DNA of 22,472 bases, taken from assembly GCA_009746045.1 (NCBI GenBank), contig RPFO01000022.1, positions 4,158,622 through 4,181,093 of the forward strand, in the 5' to 3' direction. The position numbers and the translations under genes were made by a program. Source of the stretch: Mesostigma viride (lineage: Eukaryota > Streptophyta > Mesostigmatophyceae > Mesostigmatales > Mesostigmataceae). Each line of letters starts with the position of its first letter. The stretch's first letter is position 1. Shown here in pieces: positions 6,753-14,646 of this stretch. A model generated the notes under the pieces. That model ran no database searches, had not been told where the DNA came from, and worked only from the letters and a program-made list of their open reading frames with translations.

Positions 6753-8349
6753 CTAGCCTTCCCCGCCCGCATCTGAGGGGTCCTTGCGTATCTCAAACCC
6801 TTTGCACTCGAGCTCCTTGATGCGCACCTCGTTCTTGACCACCAGCTTCTCGATCTTGGACTTGGGCGAACCTGTGTGGCCCAGCCAGTGCTTCATGGTC
6901 GCAAGCGCGGTCAGCGCACCCTGGACCTCCCCCACCACGGTCCCAGTGGGCGTATTCATCACCCACCCGCACAGGCCCAGCTTCTCCGCTTCTTTCTTGG
7001 TGTACTTGCGGAAGAAGACACCCTGAAAGGCATCCACGCCAGCCATGGGACCGAAGAGCGCAGGAGGCAGGAAATGCGCCGTTTGCGCCGTTAGAACTTA
7101 CATATAATAGCATGAATTGCGCCGTTTTAACTAAAATCAGGAATTGCACTGTTAGGACTATGAAAGGAATAGGATGAAATACCCAGGCAGGGCTGACATG
7201 GTTCAAATAATATGGAAACTCCAGTCAGGACTGCAAAAACTACATAATGGAGTACACATGCAGGGCTGAACTGGAATGAGAAAAGGGATTTTTAAAAACA
7301 AAACGGGAAATCCTTCCGCCTTCAGGGGTTGCCTTGCAACACGGGAGACACATGGCGGTGCTACCGGTACCCGTCCAAACCACGTAGCCGACCCGTGGGA
7401 CATGAGACCAGGTTGCGTTCCGACTATGGAACAGCGGCAACGGAACACCGATGCGGAACACGCGAAACATAGTGTTCTATCGCAGATGGGACTTCTGTTG
7501 CGGAAGATGGAAGTCACTATATTGACCTTGGAACACCCATGGGGCACACACGAGGCAGAGCCATGCTGCGCTCAAGTATGTTGTATTCCATGCCACAGCA
7601 TGATGGGGGGTAGGTCACGTAGTTGCTGGGAACGCTAGGCTATGTACAGTTGTTAAATTTGCTTATGGTTGCAGTCGCTGCTCATGCTTCATGCATGCAT
7701 CCATGTGTGGAAATGCATGCCCCCCACGGTTTAACCCCGCGAGTCCCTCGGCCCACTGCCCCGCAACGGCACCCCACATGTGCAGGCGAGCCGTCAAACA
7801 GCAAACCGTGTCCAATCCTACAAACTATCCCCCGATGGCCTGTCAAGTTTATGAGTGGCACCACCGCCACTCATATAGCGCAATCGACCCTGTAAGTATA
7901 TTATTGCAAGGTATTAATTCATGAAAAGTAGTCACTCATGATAAGTTGATAGATACGCAATCAACAGTGCCTACCCAACAAAAGTCGATGCAACATAGTA
8001 AACAACCCCCCACACACACACATACACACACACACACCATGCATGTCCCGCCATGACCACCACACCGTAACAAGTGGCCCCCCACTCCCTTGGCAGCTTT
8101 CTGCGCGGCCCTACCCAAGCGGCCAAGCCACTTCAATGCCTGCCTCCCAGTCACCAGACACAATTGCCTCGGCAAATGCATCGACGAGACGGTTAGTTCC
8201 TGAAACAGCAAACGCCACTCGCTCCCGGCTTCAAGGGAAAGACTAGGCAAACTGCATGCGCTATTTACTCTCACAACGATTTTACGTCACCCTTGCCTCA
8301 CCTGGACTTTGCCGAACACCTCGAAGGAGAACTTCCCGAGGCCAGCCAT
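6753..8349 (-). CDS. Acylphosphatase, two exons
   Basis: Acylphosphatase (EC 3.6.1.7) hydrolyses carboxyl-phosphate bonds in small acyl phosphates; it is a soluble alpha/beta sandwich of about 100 residues. Exon 1 (8349-8302, 16 codons: MAGLGKFSFEVFGKVQ) ends at GTGAGG. Exon 2 (7022-6753, 89 codons plus TAG) follows acceptor GATGCCTTTCAG and begins GVFFRKYTKKEAEKLGL, then GWVMNTPTGTVVGEVQG, GSPKSKIEKL and FEIRK. Both junctions are phase 0, the 1279-nt intron falls exactly inside the VQGVFFR signature, and the joined product is 105 residues, the usual size plus a short Gly-rich tail. The catalytic Arg21 and Asn39 are present at the family spacing of 18. An in-frame ATG just upstream of exon 2 (7046) could suggest a shorter protein, but that would lose the first beta strand. 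Confidence 0.9.
7023..8301 (-). other. Acylphosphatase intron, no other gene seen
   Basis: GTGAGG donor and CTTTCAG acceptor, 1279 nt. Near the acceptor there are loosely repeated motifs of the type GCGCCGTT / GCACTGTTAGGACT (7080-7165). A CA tract lies at 8010-8037. A 120-codon plus-strand open frame (7276-7638) has no recognisable motif. Confidence 0.75.
8010..8037. repeat. CA dinucleotide microsatellite
   Basis: Fourteen CA units with one interruption (CATACA), preceded by a C run, inside the acylphosphatase intron. Confidence 0.9.
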
Positions 8350-9270
8350 AATGCAAGGCGCTTTGATCACTGCCCCAATGACGGACAGCGGAACTGGGCC
8401 CGCTGCGGTCCCTGCGTGCCAGGTAGGACCTGGGATCTGACTTAAGAGATTAAGATCAATAAAGTGAAACTCCCTACGACGAATTCCTCCTGACGTCTGG
8501 TCAGAATTTCAGGTGTTTCAAAACACTGCTAATCCGCGTCGCACATTAGACAGCGACGCTGAAAAAGAACAGTGCAAAATACAACTCAACTAGCAAACCG
8601 AAACCCGCCTCTCCTTTACAGGGAAGCTCAATGCGATTAGGATGAGTCGAAATGCCCTTATCCACTTTTACGCTTCCGTATTGTCGTCAATATCTTTTCA
8701 ACATGGCCTCAGGAAGCTGGAGGGGGGTTCGGCTTAAACTGTAATGCTTTCCCTGATACTTTCTCAATCCCAATTAATTTATCCTCGTGTCGCGATCCTC
8801 TACGCGCAAACTCGCTCGCGTTTCCTTGAAATTAGAGATATTTTGTTTCGGGATGGCGTGGCTGAGGTACCTCGCGTATGACTTTCGGCAATATTGTCTA
8901 CGTCCACGTGTCAACATCCCATTACCCGCGGCGGTGACAAGCGCCAGATTTCATGGTCACGTGGCTTTATCAGCGTCTCAATATATCAAGGAACAACCCC
9001 AGCAGTGAGGCGGACATGGCAAACGCTGCCAACATGACAACGGCTGTCTTACCACTTATTCAGCAACGCTTGCGTTTGTGGATGGATAAGTGCTTGTAAT
9101 AAAACGCAGGTTAGTCCATGTACTGAATAAGAAACTGGGATCGGGTTTGCCTGTTATGATTACGGAGTGGGAGTCCCGTTGGTCGTGAGAGCTCCAACGG
9201 TGCAAGTCGCCATGAACATTGCCTCCATGCGCTAGCGCTCGTCCGCTCGCCCCTTACCATATTGATATAA
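8350..9270. promoter_or_regulatory. Shared intergenic region of the divergent acylphosphatase / SRR1 pair, with two CACGTG boxes
   Basis: Both start codons point away from this 921-base region. Palindromic CACGTG (G-box/E-box core) occurs at 8905-8910 and 8958-8963, 53 bases apart and about 310-365 bases before the SRR1 start. In plants such boxes bind bHLH and bZIP factors of light and clock signalling; whether they act here is inference. AT-rich GATATAAATG directly precedes the SRR1 ATG. Confidence 0.45.
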
Positions 9271-10731
9271 ATGATCGGAAGCTCAGAGTGGCAGTTAGTG
9301 GGAGGTAAGAAGCATAGTGCGAAGAAGGGGTCATCAGGGCCGTCAATTTCCCAAGAGAGCGGTCAGGAAGCCGTTTTGTCCCCCGCCGTGGGTTGGGGAG
9401 TAAGCGAACCAGCTCCAACTTCCGATGAAGTGAAAAAGTCTTCGAAGAGGCGTGGTAGTGGGCTGAAACAGCGCAGCGAGGATGAAGTTAAAGAGTGGGT
9501 CATGGACGCGCTGCACAAGGAGAGTGCCGAGATTCAACAGACTGCCTTCTACGCGCGCCTGATCGAGGTGGCCGCTCCCGTTCTCGACCGGTTGTTACGC
9601 CAGTCTCACCATCACGACTCCACCCCATCTCACGTTTGCAGCTTGTTGGTAAACACCCGTGTACTCTCAGAGCCCGCTGTGCCGAGCCCCGCCGACGCGG
9701 GAAGCGGCGAGCCACATCCAAACGGCCGCGCTTGGGAGCGGCGCGGCCAGGACAGCGACGCGCCAGAGGTGCATACCGTCGGCCCCTCCACAGCCCGGTT
9801 GCCGTCATTACAGCCCGGCCCCTCCACCGCCAACGTATCCATCGACCAGGTCACCCAACCTCTTGACACTGGGCGTGGCTCATTCGGTGGACACGGGGCC
9901 ACGGCCCGGGGGGCATCTGACATGATCGGCACGCACCAAGAACCTCGACAGGGACCCTTGCCATCTTGCTCTAGACTTGGCCATTGTTTGCCATCTTGCG
10001 CTACCCTTGACCACTCGCACACTTGCGCTCCTAGTGCTGAAAGTCAAGCCGACCCCTTGCCACAAGGGGACCTTGCCCTCGCGAACCCTGGCTGCCCTCC
10101 GGGCCGAGACGTACAAGTGCACTCCGGGCTACCACTAGGGACTCCTACCCCTTCCTGCCCCCCGCTGCCCCGCCCTTACCCGGCACTCGTCATCTACGGC
10201 GTGGGCAACTTCCAGGCGTCGCCCGTGTCCCGGTCGCAGATGGCGCTCGCGCTGCGGCTGGCCGCCGACCTGGGCGCCCCCTCAGGGTCCCTGGAGTTCT
10301 ACGACCCGGCGCTCACGTCCCTGGAGTCGGACGTGCTGCGCCGGCTGGGGGTCGTCCCCTTGGGCGAGAACGAGGAGTGCCGTCGCAGGGCGGATCGGGT
10401 CACCTTGTTCTACATGCCGCATTGTGAGGCGCGGTTATATGATAATCTGCTAAGTGCCAACTGGAGCCATGACCAGCTGTGCCGTCTAGTCATCCTGGGC
10501 AACAGTTTCCGGAGATATCAGGAGCGGTGGGACGTGAAGCCATCCCCTCCTCCCCCTCGCCCGGACAGGCTGTTGCAGGTGGAGCCGTTTGTTGTCGAGG
10601 TCCCGGTCTCTTGCCAAGGTTTTGGCGGGGTGGGCGCGTTTAATGAGCTGAGCTTTCACCATTTTGATGGCGCGAGCGTGCCGTTGGATACCGATACCGT
10701 GTTTTGGGGACGTTGTGAGATTGATTCGTGA
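9271..10731 (+). CDS. SRR1: SRR1-domain protein (SENSITIVITY TO RED LIGHT REDUCED 1-like), single exon
   Basis: SRR1 family proteins act in circadian-clock and phytochrome-B light signalling in plants and in haem-related regulation in animals (SRRD); the biochemical activity is not settled. The 486-codon frame starts at ATG 9271 with a W-containing basic start (SEWQLVGGKK) like other members. Residues about 70-112 form a helical segment (DEVKEWVMDAL, ARLIEVAAPVLDRLL). A Pro/Ser-rich linker of about 190 residues follows. The SRR1 domain spans roughly 303-425: VIYGVGNF (307-314), LEFYDP (341-346), YMPHCEARLYDNLLSANW (381-398) and LVILGNSF (406-413). The linker is longer than usual and open throughout, so I keep it as coding; a GTAAAC at 9650 makes an unrecognised intron possible. 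The head-to-head neighbour is acylphosphatase. Confidence 0.9.
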   Translation: MIGSSEWQLVGGKKHSAKKGSSGPSISQESGQEAVLSPAVGWGVSEPAPTSDEVKKSSKRRGSGLKQRSEDEVKEWVMDALHKESAEIQQTAFYARLIEVAAPVLDRLLRQSHHHDSTPSHVCSLLVNTRVLSEPAVPSPADAGSGEPHPNGRAWERRGQDSDAPEVHTVGPSTARLPSLQPGPSTANVSIDQVTQPLDTGRGSFGGHGATARGASDMIGTHQEPRQGPLPSCSRLGHCLPSCATLDHSHTCAPSAESQADPLPQGDLALANPGCPPGRDVQVHSGLPLGTPTPSCPPLPRPYPALVIYGVGNFQASPVSRSQMALALRLAADLGAPSGSLEFYDPALTSLESDVLRRLGVVPLGENEECRRRADRVTLFYMPHCEARLYDNLLSANWSHDQLCRLVILGNSFRRYQERWDVKPSPPPPRPDRLLQVEPFVVEVPVSCQGFGGVGAFNELSFHHFDGASVPLDTDTVFWGRCEIDS

Positions 10732-10876
10732 CAGGTTGATTAGATGAGGTGCGTGCCGGCGGTTTGTGACGAGCAGTTCCTGTGTACATGTGAATGCAGC
10801 TTGTCTCCGGTCTGAGCTTGCAAGATGTTAAGTATACATCGATCGATGTCGATCACACATGCAGTGTTGTTAGAGC

Positions 10877-11107
10877 TTAGGAGTCGCCAATCAATGATAA
10901 GTGACATGATTAGGAGTCACCAATCACTGATAAGTGACATGATGAGGAGTCACCAATCACTGATAAGTGACATGATTAGGAGTCACCAATCACTGATAAG
11001 TGACATGATGAGGAGTCACCAATCACTGATAAGTGACATGATTAGGAGTCACCAATCACTGATAAGTGACATGATTAGGAGTCACCAATCACTGATAAGT
11101 GACATGA
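10877..11107 (+). repeat. 33-bp minisatellite, seven units
   Basis: Unit TTAGGAGTCACCAATCACTG plus ATAAGTGACATGA, seven copies with almost no divergence except in the first. Second bases alternate (TTAGG / TGAGG) in units 2-5. Each unit contains TCACT-GATA-AGTGA and GTCAC...GTGAC inverted repeats. It lies 145 bases past the SRR1 stop and could be in its 3' UTR. Because 33 is a multiple of three the array stays open in one frame (11-residue repeat SHQSLISDMIR), but nothing else suggests a protein. Confidence 0.95.
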
Positions 11108-11305
11108 AGCATTTGTACAGAAATCGAATGAATATCCGCTTTAATAATAATTAACTCCTACACACACAGATCTCGAATGATTTATCTAGTGCAAAATCCG
11201 AAAGGCTTGCATCACTCCCCGGAAAGGAGAACTTTTGCGGTTGGACTGTAGGTGTCAGCTGGCGATGCCATAGGATCAGGAGACGTCCGTCCTATAGTCA
11301 GCAAA

Positions 11306-11347
11306 AGTTGGTGCGAGAGGTCCCCAGTTCGACTCCGGCCTGGATTC
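11306..11347 (+). other. tRNA-like 3' half (tRNA-Pro-like relic)
   Basis: TTGGTGCGAGAGGTCCCCAG followed by TTCGACTCCGGC resembles the anticodon-to-T-arm half of a eukaryotic tRNA-Pro, including a near-consensus B box (AGTTCGACTCC, 11327-11337). The T stem does not pair well and no matching 5' half or acceptor strand was found upstream, so this is not a functional tRNA. It may be a decayed tRNA or part of a tRNA-derived SINE. Confidence 0.25.
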
Positions 11348-11915
11348 ATTTGCAGATCGCGTTTTCCGCGGACCGGCACTGAACGCAAATGGTTTTCACC
11401 TTTGCGGCGTGCCAAATCAGAAAATTAACTGTTCCTTTGCGCAACCCAAGTCCATTCCAAATTTGCCAGCAACAGTGTGCTCATGCTATGCACTCCTGTC
11501 GCCATGCACATGCAAGTGCAATAGGATCCCAGTTTTACCCATCCCATCATATGGACACATCTCATTTCCCTTACACTAGTACAAGAATGCAGGCTCATCA
11601 ACTGAGTAAGTACTTGCGTGTCATGCGCATGGGCATGCCAAGGAGTACTATGCTAATCTCATTAGAAAACAATTACACGAAAGTTCCAAATATCGTCTGC
11701 ATTATGCCCCAACCATTTAGTCACTAGAGGGTGGATACAAGCCTCATCTGTGCTGGCACATCAATATCCTCCCATTCAGGCCACGAAAAAGGACCCTAAG
11801 GAAATTTGGTACGGGCAGCCCCATAATCTTCTCCTCTCTTCCTCTTCACCTCCCCCTCCTCTAGCTGCGAGTGTTGCCGCATGCATCCACCACCCCATTC
11901 GCCTACCGCCTTGCC
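11348..11915. other. Intergenic, no gene recognised
   Basis: Lies between the convergent SRR1 and 130-residue genes. A 112-codon plus-strand frame (11389-11727) has no motif and unusual composition (His, Met, Ser rich). Nothing else seen. Confidence 0.5.
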
Positions 11916-12560
11916 TCAGTCTTTCTGCAAGACCACCTCCAGCGGCAGCTTGGCAATGATGCTGGCAAACATGTGCCGGCTTCCCCTCGGCAGATCCGCC
12001 ACCACCTCCATCTCTGCCTTCTTCTTGGAGCGACCCGCCAGCACGGCAAGCGGCCGGTGTTTGAGAGGTGACCCGTTCACTCCCGCCCCAGTCTTTGTCG
12101 CACCCCGGGTCATCAGCTCGCCCTTCTGGTGGTGCCGCCGGTGGTGCCCGTGGCCTTCTGTGTCGGAGCTGTCTATGCTGTCTTCCTCAAGCGCCAGGTC
12201 TGACAGCATAAGCGATTGCAACACATTATCGGAAAGGGGTTGCCATGCAAGGCGGAAGAATAAGCTCCACCCCGTCACAAAAATGGGGTGCCGACCGGCA
12301 TTTGAAACACAAAAGATGAGTGAAATATATCGGTATTATATTGACAATATATTTAGTGCAATGTATTAGTATTCATAGTAATATACAGCTAGCCATAAAC
12401 TGCTAAATATATCGGTAATATATTAACAGTATACTACTATATAGTGCTCACCACCAGACACTCCCGGCCAGTTAGGCTCGAAACACACGCCCTGATCAAG
12501 CAAGCTCTTTCCAACCCCACCGCCTAGGTCATCTAGTTGGTCTTCACGTAAGCCAGCCAT
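11916..12560 (-). CDS. Unrecognised 130-residue protein, two exons
   Basis: Exon 1 (12560-12452) starts ATG and encodes MAGLREDQLDDLGGG, then GKSLLDQGVCFEPNWPGVSG, and ends GGTG/GTGAGC in phase 1. Exon 2 (12199-11916) follows acceptor ATCGCTTATGCTGTCAG with the matching phase and encodes LALEEDSIDSSDTEGHGHHR, GELMTRGATKTG, LAVLAGRSKKKAEMEVV and RHMFASIIAKLPLEVVLQKD, then TGA. The intron is 252 nt. Predicted features: an acidic-Ser patch followed by a His/Arg cluster, a central basic loop, and a helical hydrophobic C-terminus. No signal peptide or membrane segment. I do not recognise the family. Support comes from coherent splice signals, phase and coding-like composition; no homologue is claimed. 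Confidence 0.6.
12326..12451. repeat. AT-rich degenerate repeat, left block
   Basis: About one and a half units of a roughly 75-80 bp motif containing ATATCGGTAATATATTAACA, CTAGCCATA and ACTGCTAAA. It fills the 5' part of the intron of the 130-residue gene. The same motif recurs at 12707-12842 on the other side of exon 1. Confidence 0.6.
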
Positions 12561-12662
12561 AATTTCAATAAACAAGGCTACACATTTCCGTCTCCATTCA
12601 CATTCATCATCCTTAACGACTCGAAAACGCGGACAAGATAACGGCAGGCTCGAGCTACCATG

Positions 12663-12706
12663 GTCCCGATTCTCCCGATTTCTGGCCTGCGCTGGTCGTC
12701 TCCTTG
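12663..12706 (-). mobile_element. Small dispersed insertion, copy c (reverse orientation)
   Basis: The reverse complement reads CAAGGAGACGACCAGCGCAG then GCCAGAAATCGGGAGAATCG GGAC, differing from copy b at only two of 44 positions. The four bases next to each end (ATAT and CATG) are also shared with copy b. No clear flanking duplication is seen. It lies about 100 bases upstream of the 130-residue gene. Confidence 0.7.
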
Positions 12707-12858
12707 ATATCTAGTGCAACTATTAGGATCAGTATTTATAGTACTACACAACTAGCCATATACTGCTAAAAATATCGGTAATATATTAACAGTTTATACA
12801 GTGCAACTATTAGCAGTAGTATTCAATACAACTAGCGGTATACTGCGCTGGTTGTCCC
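12707..12858. repeat. AT-rich degenerate repeat, right block, with a partial fourth copy of the small insertion
   Basis: Shares ATATCGGTAATATATTAACA, AACTAGCCATA and CAGTGCAACTATTAG with the left block at 12326-12451. At its end (12842-12858) the reverse complement GGGACAACCAGCGCAG matches the 5' part of the small dispersed insertion. Confidence 0.6.
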
Positions 12859-12890
12859 ATTAATATCACCGAGCTCTACAGCACTTTAAG

Positions 12891-13819
12891 CGCTGTTACT
12901 GAAGAAAGAATGACTAGGTCCACGCTGTTACTGAAGAAAGAATGACTAGGTCCATGCTGTTACTGAAGAAAGAATGACTAGGTCCACGCTGTTACTGAAG
13001 AAAGAATGACTAGGTCCATGCTGTTACTGAAGAAAGAATGACTAGGTCCATGCTGTTACTGAAGAAAGAATGACTAGGTCCATGCTGTTACTGAAGAAAG
13101 AATGACTAGGTCAACGCTGTTACTGAAGAAAGAATGACTAGGTCCATGCTGTTTCTGAAGAAAGAATGACTAGGTCCACGCTGTTACTGAAGAAAGAATG
13201 ACTAGGTCCATGCTGTTACTGAAGAAAGAATGACTAGGTCCACGCTGTTACTGAAGAAAGAATGACTAGGTCCATGCTGTTACTGAAGAAAGAATGACTA
13301 GGTCAACGCTGTTACTGAAGAAAGAATGACTAGGTCCATGCTGTTTCTGAAGAAAGAATGACTAGGTCCATGCTGTTACTGAAGAAAGAATGACTAGGTC
13401 CATGCTCTTACTGAAGAAAGAATGACTAGGTCCACGCTGTTACTGAAGAAAGAATGACTAGGTCCATGCTGTTACTGAAGAAAGAAGGACTAGGTCCATG
13501 CTGTTACTGAAGAAAGAATGACTAGGTCCACGCTGTTACTGAAGAAAGAATGACTAGGTCCATGCTGTTACTGAAGAAAGAATGACTAGGTCCATGCTGT
13601 TACTGAAGAAAGAAGGACTAGGTCCATGCTGTTACTGAAGAAAGAATGACTAGGTCCATGCTGTTATTGAAGAAAGAATGACTAGGTCCATGCTGTTTCT
13701 GAAGAAAGAATGACTAGGTCCACGCTGTTACTGAAGAAAGAAGGACTAGGTCCACGCTGTTACTGAAGAAAGAATGACTAGGTCCATGGTGCCAACTGAA
13801 GAAAGAATGACTAGGCCCA
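12891..13819. repeat. 32-bp minisatellite, 28 regular units plus one diverged unit
   Basis: Unit YGCTGTTACTGAAGAAAGAA plus TGACTAGGTCCA, head to tail without spacers. The final unit at 13787 begins TGGTGCCAACTG and is 33 bp. Variants are shared among units: C or T at position 1, TTTCT for TTACT (units 9, 15, 26), AAGGAC for AATGAC (19, 23, 27) and TCAA for TCCA before units 8 and 14. Units 4-9 and 10-15 differ at one position only, a 192-bp higher-order duplication. It lies upstream of the 130-residue gene. Confidence 0.95.
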
Positions 13820-14646
13820 TGGTGCCAACTACATGAAACAAAAGTAGGGAACATGATCAACAGCATCAAATTAGGGAACGAAATGGTTAAGAGTCGTCCG
13901 CGGTCCGTCCCGACTAGGAAGCTTGTTCGGCATGGGATGTGCATGTGAACTGTGCTAGCAAACTCCACCATCAAGGGAGAGCACCCTGCCGTGCATGATA
14001 GTGCTACATGCATCATCGCCGTATGACTTTCTTGCAGGCCATGTATCCTTGCATGCACCATAGCCTTCCATGCAGGATAGCGATGCACCCATGAGAGCCC
14101 CGCATGCAGAATAGAGATGAATGCATAAGGATACATAACCATCATCACTTCACCCCCTCTTCCTTCCCGTTCACCCGTTCACGTGACAGCTAAACAAAAC
14201 ATCCCTACACACGCAAACGCACGATACAGAATCCAGCAGCGCTTCGTCAACTCCTCCCCCTGCTCTCCCCTCCCTCACCCAGAGAGAAGCACCATATAAT
14301 TCATGATAGTTGGAGTTCAACCCCGTGACAGGTGTTGCCTTACTAAGACGACACCGTAGTAAAGGAGCAACATTCCGAAGCACTTACTCTTCGCCTTCTT
14401 CCCTACATCCCCTGAACCGCACCTCCCAACCAGAAACACCCTGTACAAACACCCTGTACAACCATCCTACATCCTGTACAAACATCCAAACCACTTCTCA
14501 ATACCTCTCCCCTGCTTTCCCATTCCCTCTCGGGAACAAAAAACAATCGTTTCAGGCCGCACCAGCCTCAAAACATTCGTCACCTAAACCCCCATAACCT
14601 AGCCCTATCGGCAGCCCTAAAATCTCTCACTATAAAGAAACTATGT
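13820..14646. other. Intergenic, no gene recognised
   Basis: Between the minisatellite and the 3' end of the poly(A) polymerase-family gene. Minus-strand open frames here (14148-13714 and 14383-14171) show no motifs. A short CCCTGTACAAACA repeat occurs around 14440-14485. Confidence 0.5.

Noticed and set aside
7276-7638. 120-codon plus-strand frame
   Set aside because: Sits antisense in the acylphosphatase intron, with no recognisable motif or splice partners.
10825-11154. 109-codon frame with 11-residue repeats
   Set aside because: Almost entirely the 33-bp minisatellite; no flanking coding sequence or family support.
12891-13819. 32-bp repeat array resembling a CRISPR in repeat length
   Set aside because: Units are directly head to tail with no spacers, and the genome is eukaryotic; it is a minisatellite.
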